NCBI GenBank assembly: GCA_030789695.1
Contig: CM061142.1
Location: forward strand, 142,571,637-142,635,636
DNA: 64,000 nt
Reading direction: 5' to 3'
DNA from: Scilla litardierei
Lineage: Eukaryota; Streptophyta; Magnoliopsida; Asparagales; Asparagaceae
Shown: positions 34,038 through 45,080 of the stretch, one piece after another
How the letters are laid out: every line of letters starts with the position of its first letter
How positions within the stretch are numbered: the stretch's first letter is position 1
Notes under the pieces: generated by a model
What the model was told of the DNA's origin: nothing
What the model saw: only the letters and a program-made list of their open reading frames with translations
Databases searched by the model: none
Translations under genes and position numbers: made by a program

Positions 34038-35200
34038 TCATCTCTTAAGGATAACCACCTGAGTCCTACAAGAGACGAGGGGCATCAGCCCAAATGGAAA
34101 AAATTTTCCCGTGATTAAAGTATCCCAAAGAGAATCGTCAAAATAAGATAAAAAATCTGAATGCGAGTGATAAATAGAGAATACTGTGCCACTCTCTGAA
34201 GGTGCTACGATCATCTCTACGTTCATTTTATCACTTTCCTCACCATTTGTTGACACGACCCATCGTACATCAATGGAATGTGCACATGTGCCCGGTGAGA
34301 TGTAACTCGTTTCAAAAGTACATGAATATATATAATGTTAAAATGGAGTTTGAGTTTCAAAAGGGAATTTTGGAGTTTCAGGAAGTCTCCCTTTATGCTG
34401 ACTGTGAGCTAAGATAGACATTCTTCTTTAGAAGTGATGGATGGTGGCTGTTGCAGCAAGTATGGTGGTAGATGTGATTCTGGCTCTCTGATATCGATCG
34501 TTGTGTGCGTGCCTATATGCACATCCTACTCAATTAAGGGCTCATGCTCTGCAGTCAGCTCATCGCTCTGGTATGCTTCAGGTAGGGATGATACATCTGG
34601 AGAGAGGCAAGGCTCGGGACATGCAATATTGGCACTCTCATCCTCACCCCCACACAGCTTGTCCCAATTTCCGTCAAAATGTAGATGTAGTGTATCTCTA
34701 TCCCAACTAGCATATAAATTATCACCGGTGGTACCTGCATGGGAGATGTAATTCAGAATAAAATATAAAATATTCGATTCAGATGGGTTACCTTCCGCTG
34801 GCATGGTGGTGGACTCCTCCAATTGTCCTTCAAATTGTGATTCATCCTCCATGATCGGAGCCTTTAGATCCTGCTCTGACAATGTTTGTGAATTTCAATA
34901 AGACATTGTAATCAGGCTCATTTCGTGGCACAACTGGCTAATTTGTTGTGTAAGCTGTGCATGCTCTCTCGATCACTTTGGTGGTATATGTAAGCTGTTG
35001 GAGAGAGTTCTGGAAGTAGTCATTCTTCTGCCATTGAGCCTCAATGTAAGCATCTATCATAGTTTCTAATCTAGATTTCTGAGGTGGTGGAACAAATGTT
35101 GGAGGGACTGTATGATATGCCTCTGACGTCCACCCATAAATCTGCTATTCCAACATGTCTATCTGGTTAGAAGGAGTGAAAGAGCATCTTCTTTGGGCAT
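34038..35200 (-). pseudogene. Degenerate gag-region remnant of Athila derivative
   Basis: The longest open piece is 34526-34882 (118 codons, acidic). Upstream on the minus strand, about 34920-35200, a broken frame includes a PPTFVPPPQKSRLE stretch and EAQWQKNDYFQNSLQQL, which resembles the gag C-terminal region of this group. Several stops intervene. No zinc knuckle or protease motif could be found. Confidence 0.4.
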
Positions 35201-35384
35201 CAAAATTTTGTACTCTACATGAACCTGGCCAAACAAAAATAATAAAGAACAAAGAGAAGATCATAAGTGCGATAACAAGAATAGCACGAATATGAATAAG
35301 GTGGTGGGGAAATTTTTTTGTTTATTTTTTAATATACACATAGGCTACCTAACCTAGAATTAAACTAATATCAATCAGGAACAA

Positions 35385-35407
35385 CCTCCCGACAACATCG
35401 CCAAAAA
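35385..35407 (-). other. Primer binding site, tRNA-Asp type, minus strand
   Basis: Minus strand reads TTTTTGGCGATGTTGTCGGG and on, close to the site at 21616-21639 with a few changes. The LTR edge lies at 35410. Confidence 0.7.
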
Positions 35408-35409
35408 CT

Positions 35410-35688
35410 TGTTAGAGCTTTAATATTTATAACCACAAGCGTACAGATGTCGTCGTAGCGCTAACGGGTCGTCCGCAGGAAGGTTGGGTAATTGAGTTCT
35501 GGAGATTCCTAGGTTTTGGTTAGTTACGTGGGATCCTAGCAATAGCACCAATAACTTGTTAGAGCTTTAATATTTAAAATCTCAAGCATACAGTTGTCGT
35601 CGTAGCGCTAACAGGTCGTCCGCTGGAAGGTTGGGTAATTGAGTACTCGAGAATCCTAGTTTGTGGTTAGTTACGTGGGATGGATATT
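35410..35688 (-). repeat. 5' LTR end of minus Athila derivative, tandemly duplicated
   Basis: About 144 bases are present twice (35412-35555 and 35556-35688 approximately), each starting TTAGAGCTTTAATATTT and containing GTCGTCGTAGCGCTAAC. The second copy also carries a short piece resembling the inner primer-site flank (GCACCAATAACTTG). It looks like a tandem duplication of the U5/primer-site junction. The rest of the LTR is missing. Confidence 0.65.
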
Positions 35689-35890
35689 GTTATGGCCATA
35701 TTTTCCTTATTTTTATCGTGCATTTCCGTATCATTTCGATCGCCCAAGTTCATATTTTCGTATTATATCACACTATTCTCGTTATATTTGATTCTTGCGA
35801 TGTTTTGTATACTTTCGGGGAATTTGGTGCGATTTAGAGCGATATTGAACTATGGACACAATGTTGGATGCTGGTGAAGGATTTTGATGG
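35689..35890 (+). mobile_element. Athila-type LTR start fragment
   Basis: Starts near TGTTATGGCCATATTTTCC and parallels the first 200 bases of the LTR at 19812: an AT-rich start, a TTTTGTATACTTTCGGGG segment, then a GCGATTTAGAGCGAT segment. It breaks off near 35890. Confidence 0.5.
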
Positions 35891-36450
35891 ACCCTTAGGG
35901 CACAATTCTATGCCCGTCCTACGTCAGATGGACTATAAAAGCAAAAATAAAGTAGCAAAAAAATATAAAATGTTAAACTATTTAACGATCACCCTAAGGC
36001 ATCAAGACCCTAAGCCAGGATCTATGATAACTTGGAGTGGATCTGACCACCCCAAGAAAAATCTAAAGCTACTGTAACATAATAATAAATGGAAAATTAT
36101 TAACCACATACCCGAAACCTTGCTTGCACCGGCAAGGTGTACCGAATTGCCTTTCGCTCCCCAGGCTAGTCGCCTCTGCGCACACGAACCGATCCACCCG
36201 TAGCGAGCCGATATTGCACATTTGGGCCAGCCACCTGTCGAAGAAAATTTCACTTGAGCTCGATCCGACGTCTTAGACTTCAGATAAAATTCAAAATCAT
36301 CCATGTCATTTTGATAGAACGAACGTGAATGAAACAAAAGAAAATGGGAGAGAATAATTTCTGTCTTGAATTTTGAGCTTGCCCAAAACTTTTGTGAGCT
36401 TCTCAATTTTCAGAGACTTGGTACAAGTTTTCAAGGAGAGTGTTAGCCCC

Positions 36451-36460
36451 TATTTATATA
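36451..36460 (-). promoter_or_regulatory. TATA box of family L LTR, third copy
   Basis: TATATAAATA on the minus strand with conserved neighbours. Confidence 0.6.
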
Positions 36461-36925
36461 GGCGGCCGGCACTCCCCTTCTCATCATATCAGAAGTGGGA
36501 CTAAATTAAATTTAGAGAATTAATTAAGTTAGTTTGCCTTTCATAAAGGCTAAACTTTGACGAATTAATTTTCCATCACCGTTGAGCTTTATAAATGATA
36601 CAACATATGAATTCGAAGAGCTATGAATGATGAGCGCATAGGAACGGACGATGACGAATTTTGACTTCGTTTGACTCCTCAAACAATTGCTCAAAGTTGA
36701 GCAAAAAGTCAAAATTCGGCTATTTCGTAGCCGGCACAACCCTCCTAGGGTTTTTGGAAGTTTTGGGCCCCTCAGGTGGGGCCCATGGCTAACTTGACAT
36801 TCGACGTGCCCAGCCCAAACTAGGCTCTAGCCTAAGCCTGGGCGTACAGGCTGACCTACCTGCTACAATGCAGGCGGGCTCAGCCCACCTGCCCGCGAGG
36901 CTGGCTGTCTCGCGCGCATTTGCAG

Positions 36926-37005
36926 GCGGGCTCAGACAGCCCGCTTGTTTTGGTGGGCTGGGCTTTCCCCAGCCCAGTTGGGTGGGCTAGCCCAGTCCAA
37001 CTGGG
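36926..37005. repeat. Nested GC-rich inverted repeats in U3 of family L
   Basis: GCGGGC/GCCCGC (36926-36944), then CCCAGTTGG (36973-36981) paired with CCAACTGGG (36997-37005), enclosing the perfect palindrome TGGGCTAGCCCA (36983-36994). Confidence 0.85.
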
Positions 37006-37841
37006 TCAGGTCAGACCAGAACTGGGCAAAAGCCCAGTTTTGGCTTTTTGAGCCATAACTAGAGTTCTACAATTCTGATTGGGCCTATTCCAGATTCGTT
37101 GGAAAGCTTGGTTCGGATGGGACAATCCCAAAGATTCATATATCCATTTATAAGCATTTATATGTTTTATAAATCATTATAAACTATTTATAATGTATTT
37201 AAAACCTGTTCGCATCATATGCAATAATCCCATTCAGCATTCTACTAACGCTGAAGTTGTAAACATTTTGTGTCATCATCAAATCTTATTTAATCGCTAA
37301 AAACTTATACGACCTTTATTAAACCTTATTTAATATAGGTCGACTTAAATATTTTAGAGACTTTTAATTATTCCCGTGCACCCGAGTGCACACCTCCTAA
37401 ATTCTTCCTATTACTAAGACATGAACCGAACTGATTGTGAGACCTTACAGCCTGACCCTACTACAGGTTGGGGCTCGAAACCCCTAGAAGACAATGACCA
37501 CGAGCAGCAGGTGTCATCCCTGCTTTAGAATCATACTTACGTGATTGCCACATCGACAAAAGTGTCACCGGGATCACTCTGAATGTGTCAGTGATGAATA
37601 CCGTAGTTTTAGTCTCTTCGTCACTACTATGTCCCTACCTGGCCTTGGGTATGGTAAACTGTCAACCCTACTAGCTGTAGGGGACCATGTCTATAGGGAA
37701 AAACTAGAAGGGGGTTGAATAGTGTTTATGCAAATTTTAAAGGAATTTATGCCAAATAAAATGCAATCCAACAAATAATGCGAAAATATAATTAAACCCA
37801 AATAAGAAACAATTGCAAACACAATTATGTTTCTAGGGTTC

Positions 37842-38017
37842 GGATTACCCAAGTCAACTCCCGACTTGTTCCAGGTAATCCTACGTCCCTTCCACCCGGA
37901 TACCTCCGGATACTCAAGTTAGAACTCTAACTTGAGGTTTCCTTAAAAACCCACTTGTAGCAACCCTACAAGTGCAATCGAATACAATCGATGTCCTTGA
38001 CTCCCACAACTTGGGAG
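37842..38017 (-). repeat. Four stem-loops in R/U5 of Sirevirus-like LTR
   Basis: GGATTACC/GGTAATCC (37842-37849, 37874-37881) enclosing CAAGTC/GACTTG. Then CTCAAGTTAG/CTAACTTGAG (37913-37936), CACTTGTAG/CTACAAGTG (37952-37974) and CTCCCA/TGGGAG (38001-38017). The first three are fully kept in the right LTR; the fourth has one mismatch there. Confidence 0.88.
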
Positions 38018-38438
38018 CAAGCAAACCACTCTCACAATCGATAGCAAATCTCAAATAACAAAAGTTATGAAATAAAGAAAACAACACTTACAATCACATA
38101 TGCCTTGAAGTAGAACTTGAAGGAGGAGTGTGATGTGTGTTGAAGAACTCTCTTGGAAGAGAGGAGAAGCCCTTTCTCTTGACTACACCAATTGCCTAGT
38201 AGATCACTCTTTGGTTCTAGGTTGGAGAGCAAGAGAACAAGATTTGGAAATGCTTAGGGCTTTGGATTTGAGAGCTTTGATCTTTGGAAATGAAAGCTTG
38301 AGAGATTTTACAATGAATGAATAACCTTTCAATGGAACAGTGGAAGCTCTACTTATAGATTTCTCAAATCCACAAAACAGTTTAGACAAAAACCCAATTG
38401 GAATTTGTGAGAAAAATCTCAACGGATAGAATCTGAAC

Positions 38439-39050
38439 TCGCGACAGTCGACAATTGAACAATCCACAGTCGACTGTTGCACAGTCAGCAATGGTAGGTG
38501 AGAATTCATAACTTACCACGTGGACAGTCGACTGACGAAGCAAAGACAATCGACTGTTAAACCAACAGGCGACTGTAATTTCTTCGACAGGTGACTGGCC
38601 GAGAGATGGGTAAGTTAGATAAATACTGGAAATCTCACATGTAACAGGATAGACGACTGATGCAAGGAACATAGTCGACTGTTAATCAGAACAGGCGACT
38701 GTAGATCCTTAAACAAACGACTGTCAAAAGCCTGAGAAATTTCCAGAGAGCTGAGTCAAAGAAATGACTCACAGACAGACGACTGGTGCAGCATACACAG
38801 TCGACTGATCCAAGAGACAGTCGACTGTATATATAGCATTTGTCGACTGGCCGTAAAATTCAGATCAAACAGAGTTTGGGCAAATGATAGACATGCGACT
38901 GATTTACAAAGCACAATCGACTGTCCCTAGGACAGGCACCTGTGAATTATTCATCAGTGGCCTGTGCGAAATAATCAGAGAAGGCCCAAAACTATATTGT
39001 AAAAGTCTGTGCATAACAGGCGACTGTAAACTGTTAAGCAGTCGACTGTT
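38439..39050. repeat. Palindrome array CAGTCGACTG in U3, minus-strand element
   Basis: Full palindromes include those near 38467, 38526, 38800, 38818 and 39040; variants (AGGCGACTG, AATCGACTG, AGACGACTG) fill the gaps. Same motif as at 14458-14974. Confidence 0.88.
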
Positions 39051-39443
39051 ATAAACAACCCTTGCACAACCAATAGAGAAATGAATTGGAGTCTAAGGAC
39101 AATTGATCTAATGAAGTCCTATGACTAAATGTAGATGTGTGTGAGTGCTCCATCAAAGTTCTACTTCTAAGCTACATACTATAAGAGATAAAAGAAAATT
39201 ACATTTGACGAATAATCTCTTCTTTCCATCGTATGAGCTTGAAGTCTTCATGGAGCTTCAATCATCATCTACGATCATCCAATCCATGTCATTTACCTTC
39301 AATGAAGTTTGTGAGTCATCCATTGCTAGTAGATCTTCATAATTATCTTAGTCAATGGATTAACTGTAAAATAGGGGATTAGTCACAAGTATTTATATTT
39401 GCTCATCATTAACACCACGAACGGAGAAGTCCAATACTCAACA

Positions 39444-40377
39444 TTCTCCCCCTTTTTGATGATGACACAAACATAAACAAAGAGATAAATAATTGTACGT
39501 AATGAAAACTTACTCCCCCTACATAGATCCCAATCGAGTTAGTCAACAAATATTAGGGCATCTACATATCAATTGAAGCAAATGAGTGAATATAATTCAA
39601 GAAATCTAGGAATTAAAATCCCTATTCATTGTAATCTTACTCCGCATGAATCTAAGGCAACGTAAATCTTAGATTCAAGTGTTAGAACATACTTAGCACA
39701 TCAATTACGAATCTTGTATGTTTATTTCTCTCCCCCTATGGCATTATCCAAAAAGGTGGGAGCAAATAACAACAACAATAATAGTGCTAAATACAAACTA
39801 ACAACAATCAAGGAGTATAAAGATATATCAAATCAAAACTCATAAAATCACAACATATACACATGTGAGTAATGGAATTGAAGTCCAATATCAACATTTT
39901 AGATATACAAACAAAAATAGTTTCAAAAGAGATTTCACAAATGCATCATACCAGAGATAGCATGGAAAATCGAATATCAAATTCATATATTGTCTCAAAA
40001 GCACATCAGAGAGAGTATAGCATACATGGAGACAACATAACATACATCACACAGATAAGATAAGCAGTATAGCATAGTGTGACACAAGATAAACATCAAC
40101 ATCATATATAGATATATAGAAAAATGAGTACATCATCGGATGGACATCTACATGTCCATCACAAAAAGATACATCATGATCAAGACAAAAATACATCATC
40201 ATGACAACATCAAAGTACATCACCATACATCATCATACAGATACAAACATCATGCACCATACAGCCATCACCAAGACACACTGAAGGCCCCACTCAACCC
40301 AACCAAAAAAAACTGACCAAACAAAAAGAATCTAGGTCGTCGGGTGAGTGAACACACAAAAGTCGAGGGCAGTAACT
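39444..40377 (-). other. 3' untranslated region with repeated PPT-like tracts
   Basis: Minus-strand GGGGGAG tracts occur at 39446-39452 (the PPT itself, next to the LTR), near 39512 and near 39731. The rest (39870-40300) is low-complexity sequence rich in ACATCA. No gene seen. Confidence 0.65.
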
Positions 40378-40988
40378 TCAGTCGATGTTGATGACGGTAG
40401 GGTCTGAGGGGCGACCAGAAGAGCGGATCAAGAGCCTCGCAGAGCGTCGAGTAGGAAAAGCTGAAGTCTTTTGCTTGGACGACGATGCACGAGTGGCAGA
40501 AGATTCCGCAGGAACATGAAGTGGAGTCTGGGCACCGAAGGTCAGAACCACATAGGGTTTAGGCGTGAAGCCTGGAGGAGGAGAAACACAAGCAAGAGAA
40601 GTGTCCTCAGATGTAGCAAACAGAGCCTGAAGCTTGGTAGGGATGGGAAAAACATGATGCTTAAAAGAGTTTATTTGAAGCTTAAGCAAAAGCGAGAGCT
40701 TCTCATCCAGATATACGGAAAGAATTTCAAGAGCAGAGACTCGAGCATCCAGCTGACGAAGAAGAATCTTCTCGTGGGATACGAAAAGAGGAGACCTAGG
40801 AGGATGCTCAGCTGGCTGAGAAGAGTGTTCAGTAGCATGCTCAGAGGGGACGGGTCACCGACAGTGATATGAAGAGGTTCTCAAGAAGATGGAGGCGAGG
40901 AGGGAGTCGGATTAGACTTTGGTAAAGGAACCGGCTCATCAAGGAAGTCGAGAGAGACTTTAGGAAAGAGATGATCGAAAAGAGCCAT
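40378..40988 (-). pseudogene. Extra 3' ORF of Sirevirus-like element, broken
   Basis: Starts at an ATG in good context (40986-40988, CCATGG) with MALFDHLFPK, runs 35 codons to a TGA at 40881-40883. In another frame it continues as an ISHEKIL/LRQLDARVSALEIL-like amphipathic stretch and a basic Ser/Pro-rich C-terminus ending VINID at 40378. About 200 residues in all if frame breaks are ignored. Not recognised; no signal peptide, zinc finger or membrane segment seen. It lies downstream of a palindrome array and TATA-like site, so it may have its own promoter. It could be the Sirevirus extra ORF or a captured host fragment. Confidence 0.45.
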
Positions 40989-41223
40989 GGCCTTACACGA
41001 AGCTAGGGCAAGACACAAATGTGGACGAACCCTAACAAGGAAATTTCACGAGATAGGAGGATGAGATCAAACCTAGTCGAGCGACGAAACGAAGGCAACG
41101 ACAACACGAAATCGACTCACGAAGGGAAGAATATCGACGGCTTTGGAAGAGAAATCGAGCAGGAAGTCGAGGAGTTTGATCGGAGGAGAGAGAGTCGGAT
41201 GCGGATAAAAGATCGGGCTCTCT

Positions 41224-41233
41224 CAAATATAAA
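41224..41233 (-). promoter_or_regulatory. TATA-like site upstream of the extra ORF
   Basis: Minus strand reads CTTTTATATTTGAGAG. It lies about 80 bases after the internal palindromes and about 240 bases before the ATG at 40988, with a TC-rich leader between. Confidence 0.4.
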
Positions 41234-41312
41234 AGTTGGGGAATGAATCTGGGCCGTTGGATCAAGGAATCGACGGCTCGGATCAAATCACTTGAACCGT
41301 CTCAACAGAAGA

Positions 41313-41661
41313 CAGTCGACTGATAAACAAATGTCAGTCGTCTGGATGAAGTGGTAACAATAAACCTCAGAAAGATGGGCAGTCGACTGGAAAGTAACAT
41401 GCAGTCGCATGTCCATTGGACAGTCGACTGACATATACTCAGCAGTCGACTGGCCGAGAATTAATACAGTTCATCAAAACAACAGAGAGCACTGTAAAAA
41501 TTCGACAGACAGAACAATCGTTTCATGACTAAAATGCAGTCCCCTATTAAAATAATAGTCGACTGTAAAACAGTCATCAGTCGGCTGTGCGAAAGATACA
41601 AATTCTTAAACTGAGGAGATAGAGTAGGGCAGTCGATTGTCGAAGGAAAGACAGTCGTCTC
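41313..41661. repeat. Internal copy of the CAGTCGACTG array
   Basis: About ten motifs, perfect ones at 41313-41322, 41380-41389, 41421-41430 and 41443-41452, with variants at 41335, 41402, 41555, 41578, 41630 and 41652. They lie between RNase H and the extra ORF, outside the LTRs. Confidence 0.88.
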
Positions 41662-41931
41662 TCCTGGTCCAAAAATGCACAGTGAGATAGAATTCCAGAG
41701 AATAAGAACACTCACCCTAGGACCTATACTCTAATCACAAATACATCGTTAAAACAATGTAAAAACAATAACTCCATTGAAACATAAATCACTACAATCA
41801 ATCTCAAAAACTCATGAAATCAATTAAATCACAATTGCCTTTCTTAATCACATATATATAATAAAGCACATGAAGATAGGCAACAAAATGATATGAGCTC
41901 AAAAAGAGTTATAACATTAATGATTGATCTT

Positions 41932-43400
41932 CTAGATTTCAGATTCACCCATAATTCCCAATTCTCCACACAACCTCACAAATGAATCTTCATTAAGAGG
42001 TTTAGTGAAGATATCAGCAATTTGTTTTTGGGTTTCAATATACTCTAAGATGATGTCCTTCTTATCTACATGATCATTTATAAAATGGTGTCTCACGTCT
42101 ATGTGTTTGGTACAGGAGTGGTGTACCGGATTCTTGGAAAGACAAATAGCACTTTGATTATCAACCATGATTGGGCAAGTATCACAATTGACACCATAGT
42201 CACTAAGAGTGTGTCTCATCCAAAGAACTTATGCACATGCCAGACCCACGACGATATATTCCGCTTCAGTCATGGACAGTGACACCGAATTTTGTTTCTT
42301 AGAAAACCAAGAAACTAAGGAATTTCCTAGAAAATGGCAAGTGCCACTTGTACTTTTCCTGTCGGACTTGCATCCGGCAAAGTCGGCATCACTATATGAG
42401 ATTAACTCATATGTGCTAGACTTAGGGTAAAGTAACCCATAATCTAGAGATTGATTAAGATAACGAAATATTCGTTCAACTGCAATCAAGTGTGACTCCT
42501 TAGGTCTAGCTTGATATTTAGCACAAAGGTATACGGAAAACATTATATCGGGCATACTAGCGGTTAAGTAAAGTAAGCTACTGATCATACCTCGATATAG
42601 ACGAACGTCTACATCTTTTTCGCTTTCATCCTTGTGTAGATGAGTAGTAGTACTCATTGGAGTCCTTTTGCTCGAAGACGATTCCATCCCGAATCGCTTA
42701 ATAAGCTCCCCTGTGTACTTTGTCTGATGTATGAATGTGCCATTCTCCATTTGTCGAATTTGCAATCCAAGGAAGTAGGTGAGCTCTCCCATGTGGCTCA
42801 TCTCAAACTCATCCTTTATAGACTTGGAAAATTCTTGACAAAGATTAAAGTTAGTAGAACCAAAAATAATATCGTCTACATAAACTTGAATCAAAAGAAT
42901 GTCATTATCATAATCTTTAATGAAGATTGTAGAATCAACTTCTCCCATTTTAAAACCTAAATTCAAAAGAAAGGTCTTACATCGATCATACCAAGTTCTA
43001 GGAGCTTGTCTCAACCCATACAACGCTTTCTTAAGTTTGAAAACATGGGTTGGAAATTTTTCATGAATAAAACCGGGAGGTTAAGAAACATAAACTTCTT
43101 CATTGAAAACCCCATTTAAAATGCACTTTTAACATCCATTTGAAATAGTTTAAAATTCTTATGTGATGCAAAAGATAAAAGCAACCTAATAGCTTCTAAT
43201 CTAGCTACGGGGGCAAAAGATTCTTCGAAATCAATACCTTCCACTTGCCGGTAGCCTTGAGCTACTAACCTTGCTTTGTTCCTTGTGATTACCTCGTTTT
43301 CATCCGTCTTGTTCTTGAAGATCCATTTGGTCCCAATGACTTGGTGACCACTTGGAAGAGGTACGAGTTCCCAAACTTCGTTTCTCTCGAATTGCATTAG
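41932..43400 (-). pseudogene. pol: Copia reverse transcriptase and RNase H
   Basis: RT starts with [27 protein letters not shown] and FQMDVKSAF (first catalytic Asp), then breaks at about 43117 by a frameshift. It resumes as MYGLRQAPRTWYD and YVDDIIFG (catalytic Asp pair), followed by GLQI and TKPLN-type tail motifs. RNase H shows SYSDADFAGC, TEAEYI, DNQSAICL and KHIDVRHHFI. A stop near 42226 separates TEAEYIVVGLACA from the rest. Order INT then RT is the copia order. The enzyme would make element cDNA; this copy is dead. Confidence 0.93.
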
Positions 43401-43506
43401 TTCTTATTCCATTGCCACTATCCAGGAGCTATCCTCACAAGCTTCTTGGATGTTTTTTTGGCTCAATGGTAGATACAAATGCGCAATTAAAGAATTCTTT
43501 GATTCT

Positions 43507-44995
43507 CTACCTCGTTCGAACACCCACACTAATATCTCCAATTATTTGGTTATGGGGATGGTTACGAACGGTCGGATAAGATTTGGGTTTACCTGTATCA
43601 CTAGGAACAACTTCAACAATTTCGTTAGAGGTGTTAGTCTCAACAATAGAATCATTAATCTTAACATTATTAAGAGAATCACAAAAAATATCTACATTAT
43701 CATCATCAACATGAGAAAAATCAAAATCTTCCCAAAAAGATACGTGAAGTGATTCCTCAAACGTTGAAGAAGTTTTGTTGTATATCCGGTAGGCTTTACT
43801 ACGTGTGGAATATCTAACAAAAATTCCGTCATCAGATCTTGGCTCAAATTTGTTTAAATTAACAAATGTGTTCTTTATAAAACATTTTGAAACAAAAACA
43901 CAAAAATATTTTACTTGAGGCTTTTTATCATAAAACAACTCAAAACAAGTTTTGTTCGTTCGGGGTCTCATTAGGATCCTATTGAGCACATAACATACCG
44001 TGTGCACCGCCTCTTTCCAAAATTGTAGTCCTAAATGACTATCATGGAGCATAGTGCGAGCACACTCAATAAGATTCATATTCTTTCTTTCTATAACACC
44101 ATTTTGTGGTGGTGCACGAGGAAAGGAAAAATTATGAGTTATCCGGAGTCATCATAAAACTTAGTAAAAGACTCATTCTCAAATTCTCCTCCATGATCAC
44201 TGCGAACAGTGATAATGGTGGATCCTAAAAGATTCTGAATCATCTTTGCAAATTTGGTAAACTCTTCATGAGCTTCATTCTTATTAGTTAAGAATGAAAC
44301 CCAAGTAAATCTAGAAAAGTCGTCGACGACAAGTAATCCATAATGAGCATTACCTAAAGAAGTGGTTCTAGTTGGCCCAAATAAATCTAGATGAAGAAGT
44401 TCTAGGGGCCTCTTAGAAGTAATCCCTTCTTTAAGCTTAAATGATGATTTACTTAGTTTACCTCTTTGACATGAATCACAAAAATTTTTCTTATTAAAAG
44501 CAATCTTAGGAAAACCTTTGACTAGATCATGCTTAGCTAACTTACATAAGAGCTTGAAGTGAACAAGACCAAAATGACGTTTCCATAATAGTTGTTCACG
44601 TGTGTTAGCAACTAAGCAATGTTCTACGGTTTTAGGCAAGCTTAAATAATAAATATTTTTACGCCTAATATCGGAAAATAAAACATTTGAATCACAATCA
44701 ACAATTGTACACAATCCTTCTCCAAAGTTAACCTTGTAACCTTTGTCACAAAGTTGACTAATGGAAATGAAATTGTGACACAAACCACTAACTAAAAAAA
44801 TATTAGTAATTAAGGGTTTTGAAGGATTACCAACGATACCTACTCCAATGATGGTTCCCTTTTGATTACCTCCAAAAGTGACCATTGCACCATCCTTGAT
44901 GCTAATCACTTCGGAGAGCAACGAGGGATCTCCCGTCATGTGTTTGGAGCAACCACTATCAAGAATCCATCCTTTCCCTTTAGAGCTAATAAAAC
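43507..44995 (-). pseudogene. pol: Copia protease and integrase
   Basis: Protease active site ILDSGCSKHMTGD lies at about 44930-44970. GAG-pre-integrase follows with the HHCC zinc site (RHFGLVHFK, FCDSCQRGK). The integrase core shows LHLDLFGPT (first Asp), VVDDFSRFTW and RSDHGGEFEN (second Asp), ending at a stop at 44139. After a frameshift the third acidic residue is in LQFWKEAVHTVCYVLNR near 43990, then a C-terminal region to 43507. The enzyme would insert cDNA into chromosomes; broken by the frameshift and stops. Confidence 0.92.
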
Positions 44996-45080
44996 ATTTA
45001 TTGCTCTTCTTCTTTCTCTTGGGTACCTATATTATATACCATAAGCTTATGGTACCCAATGTTTGTTGGGTCCAAAGGGA

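Larger units (their letters stand above)
32030..35688 (-). mobile_element. Athila-like derivative, minus strand, pol-less
   Basis: On the minus strand, a tRNA-Asp-type primer site at 35385-35407 and a PPT at 32441-32455 bracket only about 2.9 kb. The 3' LTR piece lies at 32030-32440 (starting TGATGAGTGT on the minus strand) and is cut by the copia element at 32024. The 5' LTR piece lies at 35410-35688. RT and integrase are absent. The copia element inserted into this LTR, so this element is the older one. Confidence 0.75.
35891..37440 (-). mobile_element. LTR fragment of family L, minus strand, diverged
   Basis: The TATA box (36451-36460, TATATAAATA on the minus strand) and 200 bases on each side match the LTR pieces at 2061 and 7331. 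The U3 side (36780-37010) holds a GC-rich set of nested inverted repeats. Both ends are undefined; 37441-37675 is unassigned spacer. Confidence 0.5.
37676..39443 (-). repeat. 3' LTR of Sirevirus-like element
   Basis: 1768 bases. On the minus strand it starts TGTTGAGTATTGG, the same first bases as the copia at 14014. U3 (about 38439-39050 on the plus strand) has about 20 AGTCGACT-type palindromes and variants; R/U5 (37842-38017) has four strong stem-loops. Confidence 0.92.

Noticed and set aside
37455..37485. tRNA-like T-loop (GGTTGGGGCTCGAAACCCC)
   Set aside because: No acceptor stem, anticodon arm or CCA-side pairing could be built around it.
40378..40988. Envelope gene of a retrovirus-like Sirevirus
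   Set aside because: Only about 200 codons with breaks, no signal peptide, membrane anchor or coiled-coil envelope features seen. Position alone is not enough.
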